A stretch of 64,000 bases of DNA, from assembly GCF_038024105.1 (NCBI RefSeq), contig NZ_CP150661.1, positions 2,933,001 to 2,997,000 on the forward strand. The letters run 5' to 3'. This DNA comes from Polaribacter butkevichii (GTDB lineage Bacteria > Bacteroidota > Bacteroidia > Flavobacteriales > Flavobacteriaceae). Of the stretch, positions 19,601-29,644 are shown one piece after another. The position numbers and the translations under genes are program-made. How positions within the stretch are numbered: position 1 is the first letter of the stretch; every line of letters starts with the position of its first letter. The notes under the pieces were generated by a model. The model did not search any database, was not told where the DNA came from, and saw only the letters and a list, made by a program, of their open reading frames with translations.

Positions 19601-22600
19601 ATGGAACCTTAATAAATGATACGGACAACGATGGTTTAGATGATTTATATGATTCTAATAATGGAGGTACAGATCTTACAAATATAGATACCGATAATGA
19701 TGGCGTACCAAATAGCCAAGATTTAGATGCAGATAATGATGGTATTGCAGATATTGTAGAAGCAGGAGGAGAAGATACAGATGGTAATGGTAAAGTAGAT
19801 GATTTAAACGCTAACGGTACCTTAATAAATGATACAGACGGCGACGGTATAGATAATCGCTATGATGTTGATAATGGAGGTAGTGGTATAGGTAACCCAG
19901 ATACAGATGGCGATGGAGTACCAAATAGCCAAGATTTAGATTCAGATAATGATGGTGTTACAGATATTATTGAAGCAGGAGGTACTGATACTGATAATAA
20001 TGGTGTTGTAGATGGTGTATTTACAGATACAGACGGCGATGGTTTTAATGACGCCGTTGATGGTGATGTAGGACAAGATGGTACATCAGAAAATATTTCA
20101 AATGTATTAATTGTTACAGGAGATGATGCTAACAATGATGGTAAACCAGATTCTTACCCAAATACAGATGATACAGATGGAGATGGTCTATTAAATTTAT
20201 TAGATTTAGATTCAGATAACGATGGTATTCCAGATGTAACAGAAGCAGGAGGAACAGATGCAAACAATGATGGAAGAGCAGATGATGATGATAACAATGC
20301 AGACAATACAGGTTCAAATGGTATTCCAACTTCAGCTGGTACAGGTACTATTGTACCAACCAATACAGATGGAGATAGTATTCCAGATTACTTAGATTTA
20401 GATTCAGATAACGATGGTATTCCAGATGTTATAGAAGCAGGAGGAACAGATCTTAATAATGATGGTAGAGCAGATGATGATGATAATAATGTAGACAATT
20501 CTGGTTCAAATGGTATTCCTACCTCAGCAGGTACAGGTCTTACACCAACAAGTACAGATGCAGATAGTATTCCAGATTACTTAGACTTAGATGCAGATAA
20601 TGATGGAATTCCAGATAATATAGAAGGACAAACTACAACAGGTTATGTAGCACCTTCAGGAGCAGACACCGATAATGATGGTTTAGATGATGTGTATGAT
20701 CCAGATTGTACCGGCGCAAATTGTTCTGGTGTAAGCGGAGCAATAATAAACCCTGTAAACTCAGACAATGCCGATACTGCAGATTATATAGATTTAGATG
20801 CAGACAATGATGGTATTTTTGATGTTATTGAGTCAGGAAGTGGATTGGCAAATGATGGAAGTGGTGTTGTAACTGGTGTTGTAGGTACTAACGGATTAGT
20901 AGATGATATAGAAACAGGCAATTCAGACCAAGGATATACGGATGTAAATGGAGAGTATGACAATACACAAGCAGACAACTTTACAGATACAGATAAGGAT
21001 GTAAATACCGGTGGAGATGTAGATTATAGAGATGCTCAAGATAATGACAATGATAAAGATGGTGTTCCAGATAGCGTAGATTTAGATGATGACAATGATG
21101 GTATCTTAGATACTGATGAAGGCTTTAGTTGTCCTTCTACTTCTTACATAGATTTAGGACAAGCTTTTACAAACACTTCAACAAATACAAATGGAGGAAA
21201 TGCTTCTGGTAATGTTGCAAATATTTATTCTTTTGGAGGTACAAGTGCTACTTTTAGTTATGAATTAATAAATGCTGCTCAATGGGCAGCGGGTGTTTCT
21301 AGCCAAGGACCTACGGTTGGGGTAAATGGGAACTATATAAATGCGCAACCTAGTTTTACTAATTTCCCTACAGGTTCTTTTTATCCTGCAAATGCAGCAA
21401 CTATTAGTGCTGCAGTGTATAAAATAACTTTTACACAACCGGTATTTAATGTAGAATTTAAATGGGGTGGTTTAGATCATTCTGACAGAACTGATTTTTT
21501 AGCCAATTTAAACGGTTCAAATACTGCTTTAACAATTAGCAATAGTACACTAGCTTCGGGAAGCTATATAATTACAGGGCAATCTGTTTTAAGTAACGCT
21601 ATCGGAGCAAATGCTCCATCTAATGCGGTCTTAATATCTTCTCAAGGTCCTTTAAATGAAATTATTATTGTAGTAGGTAAAGAAAGTGGAGACGATAGTA
21701 AAGCTACAACGCAATTATTTGAACTTAAATATTGTGCGGCTTTAGATACGGATAATGATGGTATTCCAAATCATTTAGATTTAGACTCAGATAACGATGG
21801 TATTCCAGATGTAACAGAAGCAGGAGGAACAGACGCAAACAATGATGGAAGAGCAGATGATGATGATAACAATGTAGACAATTCTGGTTCAAACGGTATT
21901 CCTACCTCAGCAGGTACAGGTCTTACACCAACAAGTACAGATGCAGATAGTATTCCAGATTACTTAGACTTAGATGCAGATAATGATGGTATTCCAGATA
22001 ATATAGAAGCACAAACTACTTTAGGTTATGTAGCACCTTCAGGAGCAGACACCGATAAGGATGGTTTAGATGATGCGTATGACCCAGATTGTACCGGCGC
22101 AAATTGTTCTGGTGTTACCGGAGTTCTTATTGTTCCCGTAAATACAGACGGTGCTGATACTGCAGATTATATAGATTTAGATGCAGATAATGATGGTGTT
22201 TTTGATGTTATTGAATCAGGAAGTGGATTAGCAAATGATGGTAATGGTGTTGTAACAGGTACTGTAGGCACTAACGGATTAGTAGATGCTATAGAAACAG
22301 GCGATACAGACCAAGGATATACGGATGTAAATGGAGAGTATGACAATACACAAGTAGATAACTTTACAGACACCGATGGAGATGTAAATACTGGAGGCGA
22401 TGTAGATTATAGAGATGCCGAAAATAACGATAATGACAATGATGGTATTCCAGATAGCGTAGATTTAGATGACGATAATGATGGAATTCCTGATACTGCA
22501 GAAAATGGAGTAAATTTTGCAGATGGCGATGAAGATGGCGACGGCATACCAAACTACAAAGACACAACCGATAACGGAAACGGTGGAGATGGAAGTACAA

Positions 22601-25600
22601 CAGACTATACAGATTCTAATAATGATGGAATTCCGGATGTATATGATGCCGATGGCGATGGTGTACCAAATCATTTCGATTTAGATTCAGACAATGATGG
22701 AGTTGCAGATATTGTAGAATCAGGAGGAGAAGATACAGATGGTAATGGTAAAGTAGATGACTTAAACGCTAATGGTACCTTAATCAATGATACTGACAAC
22801 GATGGTTTAGATGATCGTTATGATGTAAATAATGGAGGTAATAGTTTAGCAAATCTAGATACCGATGGCGATGGCGTACCAAATAGCCAAGACTTAGATT
22901 CAGACAATGATGGTATTACAGATATCATAGAAGCTGGAGGTTTAGATACCGACGGTAATGGTAAAGTAGACGGTCTTAATGCTAATGGTACTTTAACAGA
23001 TGATATAGACAGCGATGGATTTAGTGATGCTGTTGATGGAGATGTTGGGCAAGATGGAGTATCAGAAAACACTTCAAGTGTATTAATTGTTACAGGAGAT
23101 GATGCTAACAATGATGGTAAACCAGATTCTTACCCAAGTACAGATGATACAGATGGAGATGGTCAATTAAACTTATTAGATTTAGATTCAGATAACGATG
23201 GTATTCCAGATGTAACAGAAGCAGGAGGAACAGACGCAAACAATGATGGAAAAGCAGATGATGATGATAACAATGCAGATAACACAGGTTCAAATGGTAT
23301 TCCTACTTCAGCAGGTACAGGTTTAACACCAACAAGTACAGATGGAGATAGTATTCCAGATTACTTAGACTTAGATGCAGATAATGATGGTATTCCAGAT
23401 AATATAGAAGCACAAACTACTTTAGGTTATGTAGCACCTTCAGGAGCAGATACAGATAATGATGGTTTAGATGATGCGTATGATCCAGATTGTACCGGAA
23501 TAAATTGTTCTGGTGTTATCGGAGCTCTTATTGTACCTGTAAATACAGACGGTGCTGATACTGCAGATTATATAGATTTAGATTCTGATAACGATGGCAT
23601 TTTTGATGTTATTGAATCAGGAAGTGGATTGGCAAATGATGGTAATGGTGTTGTAACAGGTACTGTAGGCACTAACGGATTAGTAGATGCTATAGAAACA
23701 GGCGATACAGACCAAGGATATACGGATGTAAATGGAGAGTATGACAATACACAAGTAGATAACTTTACAGACACCGATGGAGATGTAAATACTGGAGGCG
23801 ATGTAGATTATAGAGATGCCGAAAATAACGATAATGATAAAGATGGTATTCCAGATAGCGTAGATTTAGATGACGATAATGATGGAATTCCTGATACTGC
23901 AGAAAATGGAGTAAATTTTGCAGATGGCGATGAAGATGGCGACGGCATACCAAACTACAAAGACACAACCGATAACGGAAACGGTGGAGATGGAAGTACA
24001 ACAGACTATACAGATTCTAATAATGATGGAATTCCGGATGTATATGATGCCGATGGCGATGGTGTACCAAATCATTTCGATTTAGATTCAGACAATGATG
24101 GAGTTGCAGATATTGTAGAATCAGGAGGAGAAGATACAGATGGTAATGGTAAAGTAGATGACTTAAACGCTAATGGTACCTTAATCAATGATACTGACAA
24201 CGATGGTTTAGATGATCGTTATGATGTAAATAATGGAGGTAATAGTTTAGCAAATCTAGATACCGATGGCGATGGCGTACCAAATAGCCAAGACTTAGAT
24301 TCAGACAATGATGGTATTACAGATATCATAGAAGCTGGAGGTTTAGATACCGACGGTAATGGTAAAGTAGACGGTCTTAATGCTAATGGTACTTTAACAG
24401 ATGATATAGACAGCGATGGATTTAGTGATGCTGTTGATGGAGATGTTGGGCAAGATGGAGTATCAGAAAACACTTCAAGTGTATTAATTGTTACAGGAGA
24501 TGATGCTAACAATGATGGTAAACCAGATTCTTACCCAAGTACAGATGATACAGATGGAGATGGTCAATTAAACTTATTAGATTTAGATTCAGATAACGAT
24601 GGTATTCCAGATGTAACAGAAGCAGGAGGAACAGACGCAAACAATGATGGAAAAGCAGATGATGATGATAACAATGCAGATAACACAGGTTCAAATGGTA
24701 TTCCTACTTCAGCAGGTACAGGTTTAACACCAACAAGTACAGATGGAGATAGTATTCCAGATTACTTAGACTTAGATGCAGATAATGATGGTATTCCAGA
24801 TAATATAGAAGCACAAACTACTTTAGGTTATGTAGCACCTTCAGGAGCAGATACAGATAATGATGGTTTAGATGATGCGTATGATCCAGATTGTACCGGA
24901 ATAAATTGTTCTGGTGTTATCGGAGCTCTTATTGTACCTGTAAATACAGACGGTGCTGATACTGCAGATTATATAGATTTAGATTCTGATAACGATGGCA
25001 TTTTTGATGTTATTGAATCAGGAAGTGGATTGGCAAATGATGGTAATGGTGTTGTAACAGGTACTGTAGGCACTAACGGATTAGTAGATGCTATAGAAAC
25101 AGGCGATACAGACCAAGGATATACGGATGTAAATGGAGAATATGACAATACACAAGCAGATAACTTTACAGATACCGATGGTGATGTAAATGCTGGTGGA
25201 GATGTAGATTATAGAGATGTACAGGATAATGACAATGATGGTATTCCAGATAGCGTAGATTTAGATGACGATAATGATGGAATTCCTGATACTGCAGAAA
25301 ACGGAGTAAATTTTGCAGATGGCGATGAAGATGGCGACGGCATACCAAACTACAAAGACACAACCGATAACGGAAACGGTGGAGACGGAAGTACAACGAA
25401 CTATACAGATTCTAATAACGATGGAATTCCGGATGTATATGATGCCGATGGCGATGGTGTACCAAATCATTTCGATTTAGATTCAGACAATGATGGTATT
25501 GCAGATATTGTAGAAGCAGGAGGAGAAGACACAGATGGTAATGGTAAAGTAGATGATTTAAACGCTAATGGTACCTTAATCAATGATACTGACAACGATG

Positions 25601-28600
25601 GTTTAGATGATCGTTATGATGTAAATAATGGAGGTAACAGTTTAGCAAATCTAGATACCGATGGCGATGGCGTACCAAATAGCCAAGACTTAGATTCAGA
25701 CAATGATGGTATTACAGATATCGTAGAAGCTGGAGGTTTAGATACCGACGGTAATGGTAAAGTAGACGGTCTTAATGCTAATGGTACTTTAACAGATGAT
25801 ATAGACAGCGATGGATTTAGTGATGCTGTTGATGGAGATGTTGGGCAAGATGGAGTATCAGAAAACACTTCAAGTGTATTAATTATTACAGGAGATGATG
25901 CTAACAATGATGGTAAACCAGATTCTTACCCAAGTACAGATGATACAGATGGAGATGGTCAATTAAACTTATTAGATTTAGATTCAGATAACGATGGTAT
26001 TCCAGATGTAACAGAAGCAGGAGGAACAGACGCAAACAATGATGGAAAAGCAGATGATGATGATAACAATGCAGATAACACAGGTTCAAATGGTATACCT
26101 ACAACAGCAAATACAGGTCTAACACCAACAAGTACAGATGGAGATAGTATTCCAGATTACTTAGACTTAGATGCAGATAATGATGGAATTCCAGACAATA
26201 TAGAAGCACAAACTACTTTAGGTTATGTAGCACCTTCAGGAGCAGATACCGATAAGGATGGTTTAGATGATGCATATGATCCTGATTGTACCGGAATAAA
26301 TTGTTCTGGTGTTATTGGAGCTCTTATTGTACCTGTAAATACAGACGGTGCTGATACTGCAGATTATATAGATTTAGATTCTGATAACGATGGTATTTTT
26401 GATGTTATTGAATCAGGAAGTGGATTAGCAAATGATGGTAATGGTGTTGTAACAGGTGTTGTAGGCACTAACGGATTAGTAGATGCAATAGAAACAGGCG
26501 ATACAGACCAAGGATATACGGATGTAAATGGAGAGTATGACAATACACAAGCAGATAACTTTACAGACACCGATGGAGATGTAATTACTGGAGGAGATGT
26601 AGATTATAGAGATGTACCAGATTCAGCAGATGCAATGATTACACAAGTATATCAATTTGGTGCTGATACTGATGCGGTTAAGGAAAGATGGATTGAAATC
26701 ACCAATATAGGTATAACAGATATCCCTGCAAATACCATTAAAGTACAATTGTACAAAGATAAATCAGGAGATCAAACAGGTATTGCTCCAGATGTTTCTT
26801 ATACAGTTGGTACCATACTAGAAGCTGGTAATTCTGTTTTATTTAAAAATTCTAGTAATTCAATAATTTTAAATTCAGAAATAGCAGCTGATGCAACAAT
26901 TGTAATAAATGATGCATTAACAGATATTAATGGAGGTGATGATATTATTACACTTTCAACAGCAGAAGGAAGTTTTTCATGGGAAAATAGATATGATGTA
27001 ATTTCTAGCATTACAAACAATACGTCGTTTGTAAGAATAGATGAAACCTTAACAACTAATAAAGACTATAAAGCTTCAGAATGGGTAGCTTTTATAGATG
27101 ATAATATAGCACCTTATCAGGCTGTAAATAATCCTGGTAGCACTGTTGTTATTCCAAGAAGACATCCACAAGATCCTTTAATTTCAGAAATTAAAACATC
27201 TAGTACAGAGGCAAATACTTTGTTAGGTTTACATACAATAAATATTACTACTTCAAATTCTAATAGTAATACTTGGACTAACGGTTTTCCAGACAGGTCT
27301 CGTTCTGTAGTAATCAATCAAGATTTTGAGCACACAGGTAATCGATTAAGTGCTAGAAAATTAAAGGTAAATACAGCTGTTAATTTAACGGTAACCGATC
27401 AGTTATTAGTAGTTACTAATGATCTTATTTTAGATGGTAATATTCGTTTAGCAGGTACTTCGCAATTAGTGCAAACGCATACTGGTGGTAGTACAGTTAC
27501 AAGTACTTTACCTACTGTTCCTGGTAAATTATTGGTAGAACAAAATTCAGAAATACCTAGTTTATATAGATATGGTTATATGAGTTCTCCTGTTATTTCA
27601 AATATAGTTGATTATAAATTCACGGTAAAAGATGTTTTAAAAGATGGTACTACACCATTAGATGCTACCTCTATTATTGGTACTACGTTGGCAAAAGATA
27701 TTAAGTTTATTCAAGGTTATGATGGAGCTGCTACAGATCCTATTTCATTAGCAGACTATTGGATATATACGTATGCTCCTGGAACTAACGGAAGATCTAA
27801 TTGGGTACATAAGTACAGATCGGGATCTATATCTCGTGGTGATGGATTCATTTTTAAAGGACCTGGTAGACCGCAGAATTATACTTTTGTAGGTGTACCT
27901 AATGATGGAGAATTTGATACTTCTACACCTATAAATGCAGAAGAAGATTATCTAATTGGTAATCCTTTTCCTTCAGCAATGAATGCAAGAAAGTTTATGG
28001 AAGATAATGTAGGTTCTATAGAGCAGACACTTTATTTCTGGGATCACCAAAAAAGTGCTAATGGAGAGGGAACCGGAATTGATGGTCATATATTTGGTGG
28101 TTATGTAGGTGGTTATGCAACTCTAAACTTAACGATGGGGTTAGCTGCAAATAGTTCACTTCCAAGTAATAATAATAATGGTACTTCTGGTTTAGGAGAC
28201 GATCCAAGTGTTTATAAAGAGCCAAAGCCTTATATAGCAATAGCACAAGGATTCTTTGTGGAAGGAAATGGAACAGGGGGAAATATTAGCTTTAATAACA
28301 GCCAAAGAGCATTTGTTACTGAAGAAGGAGGAGTAAACTCAGAATCTGTATTTTTTAAAGGAAGTAAAAAAAGGAGTGCAGCCAAAACGGCAAGTACTAA
28401 TAACTTACTGCCTATTATTAAATTAGGGTTTGAATATAAAAATGCTGAAGAATTATTACTTCACCATCAAATAGGAATCTCTTTTCAAGAAACAAATTCA
28501 TTTGGTTACGATAACGGAGCAGACTCAGAGGCTTATGGAGTTGATGTTACAGATATGTATTGGAAGTTTTCTAATGATGACAAAAAATATGTAATTGCTG

Positions 28601-29100
28601 GTGTACAATCAATCTCTGATGACTTAGAAGTTCCTTTAGAAATTACAATGGGATATTCTGGTGAAGTAGATATTATGATTGATGAGAAACAAAATATTTC
28701 TAGAGATATTTACATTACTGATAAATTATCAGGAACTTCTCATCGTATTACTGACGGAAAAATCACTTTAACATTAGATAAAGGTGTTTATTCAGAACGC
28801 TTTGTACTTGCTTTTGTAGAAAATAGTGTACTTGGTTTAGAGGGAGATATTTTATCTAATACTACTCGTATTTATGCAGATAATAAAAATCATAGTATTG
28901 TGGTTTCTAAAGATTTAGATGTAATCCTTAACAAGGTAGAGTTGTTTGATATTCTTGGTAAAGAAGTAAGTTTCTGGAATATTAAAGAACAGAAAACATC
29001 TTACCAATTAGACATTAAAAAACACATACCAACTGGTGTATACATTGTAAAAATAAATACTGATAAGGGTACAATTAATAAAAAAGTTGTTATAGAATAA
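16654..29100 (+). CDS. Giant T9SS-secreted thrombospondin type 3 repeat protein, probable surface adhesin
   Basis: 4148 residues. Signal peptide (1-30, ending VNAQ). N-terminal domain (about 31-275). First TSP3 run (282-308). Module shared with the truncated upstream gene (about 310-520). Long acidic TSP3 arrays (523-779, 909-1493, 1698-3326) with many DxDxDG calcium loops such as DLDSDNDGIPD. Two other globular inserts (about 775-909 and 1492-1696). A lamin-tail-like domain (about 3325-3486, KERWIEITN). A long C-terminal region with a T9SS type A sorting domain (about 4060-4148, ending GVYIVKINTDKGTINKKVVIE). The TSP3 arrays should form a calcium-stiffened stalk that projects the modules from the cell. 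The DNA includes 1.4-kb near-identical tandem repeats, so length may vary between strains and assemblies. Homology to SprB-type gliding adhesins is not established. Confidence 0.92.
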   Translation: MKKTFQFLFLKSSLFIIVCFAFVFSNVNAQSGTPMTFGSRTVFNVGGASSDIGDVAYYQNVGTYNTVSFDMRITALGATLNGNPNVDIPIDFENGTSQILLNNSNPGVGSANGTYSSSYEDTVVDFKIEFLVSGTPSATGGTPIKVLVNWGFKDIDNTTTNPGNGAGTEKVEYRQSDVVSYELSNNPLADLVVATNQGTSIDGVTAGNFIAISGTNNHSPADQEAWVGVNLGLKSSFEFSVTARSAVTGYVWFSNLVFDDSETTVVDHPCTDGAIVGTPTAGDHDGDGINDICDLDDDNDGVLDTEECGTFTYSVPVVTEGFEAAGFVTDAGVDDAACLFSPSFNIPKGGGVNLLDPSTITGWQPTTGVVESTKGLHPVPSGKAAVFNAFPEFIGDPNNNCRVLSTDYNGNGRFGEIVSIGNVSIVEGVTYSVAVYAAEISNTDPHVSSYSFEFYNAGTSTPAGIPNFSLNNITQGNQNWQLNETDFTAPATKNIDIVLVQTNPEELGADIALDAFSILRGICSGDTDKDGVLNIYDLDSDNDGISDVAEAGGLDLDNDGKADGSVGTSGTTKGVPNSAVSGVTPINSDGDAIPDYLDIDADNDGIPDNIEAQPTNGYIAPSGIGTSITDNNNNGIDDSYEDTSTGILKITPVNTDGTDTPDYLDSDSDNDGILDIAENGDTDNVLANTDVDNDGLDDNFDDNDDSLNSGFTVNDGINPPNASNLGDTDNDLSFGGEVDYRDNVNFANTDSDNDGILDIADVDDDNDGILDIEELCPDGPTYLTESKITLFLDLDAFETRTTWTLTGPSGFVSQSGGPYTDADDVLNLEFITTVEGQYTFTLRTSRGVTSDNTNENGTSFYRLDYDGVVQGQGDPFLKAGNIGSSNLSFTRSLSFPLSPYVCLSADPSLDSDNDGIINYRDPDYAAENGSTIVNGVVSSLDKDGDGIPNHLDLDSDNDGVPDIVEVGGTDADGNGKVDALNPDGTLINDTDNDGLDDLYDSNNGGTDLTNIDTDNDGVPNSQDLDADNDGIADIVEAGGEDTDGNGKVDDLNANGTLINDTDGDGIDNRYDVDNGGSGIGNPDTDGDGVPNSQDLDSDNDGVTDIIEAGGTDTDNNGVVDGVFTDTDGDGFNDAVDGDVGQDGTSENISNVLIVTGDDANNDGKPDSYPNTDDTDGDGLLNLLDLDSDNDGIPDVTEAGGTDANNDGRADDDDNNADNTGSNGIPTSAGTGTIVPTNTDGDSIPDYLDLDSDNDGIPDVIEAGGTDLNNDGRADDDDNNVDNSGSNGIPTSAGTGLTPTSTDADSIPDYLDLDADNDGIPDNIEGQTTTGYVAPSGADTDNDGLDDVYDPDCTGANCSGVSGAIINPVNSDNADTADYIDLDADNDGIFDVIESGSGLANDGSGVVTGVVGTNGLVDDIETGNSDQGYTDVNGEYDNTQADNFTDTDKDVNTGGDVDYRDAQDNDNDKDGVPDSVDLDDDNDGILDTDEGFSCPSTSYIDLGQAFTNTSTNTNGGNASGNVANIYSFGGTSATFSYELINAAQWAAGVSSQGPTVGVNGNYINAQPSFTNFPTGSFYPANAATISAAVYKITFTQPVFNVEFKWGGLDHSDRTDFLANLNGSNTALTISNSTLASGSYIITGQSVLSNAIGANAPSNAVLISSQGPLNEIIIVVGKESGDDSKATTQLFELKYCAALDTDNDGIPNHLDLDSDNDGIPDVTEAGGTDANNDGRADDDDNNVDNSGSNGIPTSAGTGLTPTSTDADSIPDYLDLDADNDGIPDNIEAQTTLGYVAPSGADTDKDGLDDAYDPDCTGANCSGVTGVLIVPVNTDGADTADYIDLDADNDGVFDVIESGSGLANDGNGVVTGTVGTNGLVDAIETGDTDQGYTDVNGEYDNTQVDNFTDTDGDVNTGGDVDYRDAENNDNDNDGIPDSVDLDDDNDGIPDTAENGVNFADGDEDGDGIPNYKDTTDNGNGGDGSTTDYTDSNNDGIPDVYDADGDGVPNHFDLDSDNDGVADIVESGGEDTDGNGKVDDLNANGTLINDTDNDGLDDRYDVNNGGNSLANLDTDGDGVPNSQDLDSDNDGITDIIEAGGLDTDGNGKVDGLNANGTLTDDIDSDGFSDAVDGDVGQDGVSENTSSVLIVTGDDANNDGKPDSYPSTDDTDGDGQLNLLDLDSDNDGIPDVTEAGGTDANNDGKADDDDNNADNTGSNGIPTSAGTGLTPTSTDGDSIPDYLDLDADNDGIPDNIEAQTTLGYVAPSGADTDNDGLDDAYDPDCTGINCSGVIGALIVPVNTDGADTADYIDLDSDNDGIFDVIESGSGLANDGNGVVTGTVGTNGLVDAIETGDTDQGYTDVNGEYDNTQVDNFTDTDGDVNTGGDVDYRDAENNDNDKDGIPDSVDLDDDNDGIPDTAENGVNFADGDEDGDGIPNYKDTTDNGNGGDGSTTDYTDSNNDGIPDVYDADGDGVPNHFDLDSDNDGVADIVESGGEDTDGNGKVDDLNANGTLINDTDNDGLDDRYDVNNGGNSLANLDTDGDGVPNSQDLDSDNDGITDIIEAGGLDTDGNGKVDGLNANGTLTDDIDSDGFSDAVDGDVGQDGVSENTSSVLIVTGDDANNDGKPDSYPSTDDTDGDGQLNLLDLDSDNDGIPDVTEAGGTDANNDGKADDDDNNADNTGSNGIPTSAGTGLTPTSTDGDSIPDYLDLDADNDGIPDNIEAQTTLGYVAPSGADTDNDGLDDAYDPDCTGINCSGVIGALIVPVNTDGADTADYIDLDSDNDGIFDVIESGSGLANDGNGVVTGTVGTNGLVDAIETGDTDQGYTDVNGEYDNTQADNFTDTDGDVNAGGDVDYRDVQDNDNDGIPDSVDLDDDNDGIPDTAENGVNFADGDEDGDGIPNYKDTTDNGNGGDGSTTNYTDSNNDGIPDVYDADGDGVPNHFDLDSDNDGIADIVEAGGEDTDGNGKVDDLNANGTLINDTDNDGLDDRYDVNNGGNSLANLDTDGDGVPNSQDLDSDNDGITDIVEAGGLDTDGNGKVDGLNANGTLTDDIDSDGFSDAVDGDVGQDGVSENTSSVLIITGDDANNDGKPDSYPSTDDTDGDGQLNLLDLDSDNDGIPDVTEAGGTDANNDGKADDDDNNADNTGSNGIPTTANTGLTPTSTDGDSIPDYLDLDADNDGIPDNIEAQTTLGYVAPSGADTDKDGLDDAYDPDCTGINCSGVIGALIVPVNTDGADTADYIDLDSDNDGIFDVIESGSGLANDGNGVVTGVVGTNGLVDAIETGDTDQGYTDVNGEYDNTQADNFTDTDGDVITGGDVDYRDVPDSADAMITQVYQFGADTDAVKERWIEITNIGITDIPANTIKVQLYKDKSGDQTGIAPDVSYTVGTILEAGNSVLFKNSSNSIILNSEIAADATIVINDALTDINGGDDIITLSTAEGSFSWENRYDVISSITNNTSFVRIDETLTTNKDYKASEWVAFIDDNIAPYQAVNNPGSTVVIPRRHPQDPLISEIKTSSTEANTLLGLHTINITTSNSNSNTWTNGFPDRSRSVVINQDFEHTGNRLSARKLKVNTAVNLTVTDQLLVVTNDLILDGNIRLAGTSQLVQTHTGGSTVTSTLPTVPGKLLVEQNSEIPSLYRYGYMSSPVISNIVDYKFTVKDVLKDGTTPLDATSIIGTTLAKDIKFIQGYDGAATDPISLADYWIYTYAPGTNGRSNWVHKYRSGSISRGDGFIFKGPGRPQNYTFVGVPNDGEFDTSTPINAEEDYLIGNPFPSAMNARKFMEDNVGSIEQTLYFWDHQKSANGEGTGIDGHIFGGYVGGYATLNLTMGLAANSSLPSNNNNGTSGLGDDPSVYKEPKPYIAIAQGFFVEGNGTGGNISFNNSQRAFVTEEGGVNSESVFFKGSKKRSAAKTASTNNLLPIIKLGFEYKNAEELLLHHQIGISFQETNSFGYDNGADSEAYGVDVTDMYWKFSNDDKKYVIAGVQSISDDLEVPLEITMGYSGEVDIMIDEKQNISRDIYITDKLSGTSHRITDGKITLTLDKGVYSERFVLAFVENSVLGLEGDILSNTTRIYADNKNHSIVVSKDLDVILNKVELFDILGKEVSFWNIKEQKTSYQLDIKKHIPTGVYIVKINTDKGTINKKVVIE
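17590..18075 (+). repeat. Duplicated module DNA, copy 2
   Basis: 486 bp inside the giant gene matching 15891-16373. Here the reading frame continues (ATTACACAGGGTAATC), while copy 1 ends in TAA at the equivalent point. Confidence 0.85.
21778..23178 (+). repeat. Tandem repeat unit 1 of the giant gene (1401 bp)
   Basis: A 467-codon unit starting at GATTTAGACTCAGATAACG. Its middle and right parts are almost base-for-base identical to the next unit. The left third is more diverged (codes for VDNSG and DADSIPDY where later units have ADNTG and DGDSIPDY). A more distant relative, broken by a globular insert, lies at about 20203-21130. Confidence 0.85.
23179..24579 (+). repeat. Tandem repeat unit 2 (1401 bp)
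   Basis: Follows unit 1 directly with the same 1401-bp period. Against unit 3 it is nearly identical over its whole length (for example GGAAACGGTGGAGATGGAAG, and the minus-strand shadow frames recur at an exact 1401-bp offset). The period is divisible by 3, so expansion keeps the frame. Confidence 0.9.
24580..25974 (+). repeat. Tandem repeat unit 3 (1395 bp)
   Basis: Same unit with a 6-bp (two-codon) shortening near 25222: VQDNDNDGIP replaces AENNDNDKDGIP. A few substitutions gather on its right side. Confidence 0.9.
25975..26620 (+). repeat. Tandem repeat unit 4, partial (about 646 bp)
   Basis: The last unit runs to the GGAGATGTAGATTATAGAGA segment and then passes into non-repeat sequence coding for PDSADAMITQVYQFG. 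It ends the repeat array. Confidence 0.85.
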
Positions 29101-29110
29101 CAACTTTTTT
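29081..29110 (+). terminator. Terminator overlapping the giant gene's stop codon
   Basis: GTTGTTAT (29086-29093) pairs with ATAACAAC (29097-29104) around a 3-base loop, with five As before and a T run after. The stem codes for the last residues (KKVVIE) and includes the stop codon. Confidence 0.8.
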
Positions 29111-29283
29111 ATTAAGTAAACAGAAAGTATTACCTATAAGGCTATATTAGAAAAGATTAATTAGAAAGACTTTTTTAGAAAATTTTTCCTTTTTAATTGT
29201 AATTTTTAGTGGCATCCCCATAAAACTAAACTCTTTTCTAATAAGTCTTTTTAAAAAAATAAAATACAAAAAAATTGATAAAG

Positions 29284-29613
29284 ATGATTGCACTACAATT
29301 AGGAGGGCCACCAACAATTGGTCCACCATCACCTCCGGGACTACCTATTGATTCAGGAGTAATTATATTACTGATTATTGCCATTATTTATGGAATACTA
29401 CTTATTAGAGCAAAATCAAGTAAATACCATTTAAAAAGTTGCCCTATCTGTAATTCAAAAAAAATTAATCGATTACATAAAAGTTCTTTTTATAAAGGAA
29501 TACCAATTCTTTCTAAAAAATATGCTTGTAATGATTGTGAAAATTTATTTGAGATACTAATGTTCTCTAAAGAAAAACGTAAAGTTCTTTTTACAATTCA
29601 AGATAATAAATAA
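29284..29613 (+). CDS. Small single-pass membrane protein with a zinc-ribbon-like tail
   Basis: 109 residues from ATG 29284 (a TTG nine bases upstream is in frame but less likely). It starts with a Pro/Gly-rich segment (GGPPTIGPPSPPGLPIDSG), then one membrane helix (VIILLIIAIIYGILLI). A soluble part follows with CPIC (about 55-58) and CNDC (about 81-84), the four-cysteine spacing of a zinc ribbon. The PGLPID-plus-helix motif occurs on many Bacteroidota proteins, usually at the C-terminus; here it leads the protein. It sits between the giant adhesin and the OmpA gene. Function unknown. Confidence 0.65.
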   Translation: MIALQLGGPPTIGPPSPPGLPIDSGVIILLIIAIIYGILLIRAKSSKYHLKSCPICNSKKINRLHKSSFYKGIPILSKKYACNDCENLFEILMFSKEKRKVLFTIQDNK

Positions 29614-29644
29614 ATTGAATTTGAACTTATATAAAACAAAACAG

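Noticed and set aside
19860..26570. Many minus-strand open frames of 60-97 codons inside the giant gene
   Set aside because: They recur at the exact 1401/1395-bp repeat offset and are antisense shadows of the Asp/Gly-rich codons; their compositions (His/Leu or Ser/Pro runs) are not protein-like.
21778..26620. CRISPR-like or transposon array
   Set aside because: Repeats are 1.4 kb, coding and in frame, with TSP3 motifs; no spacers, no transposase.
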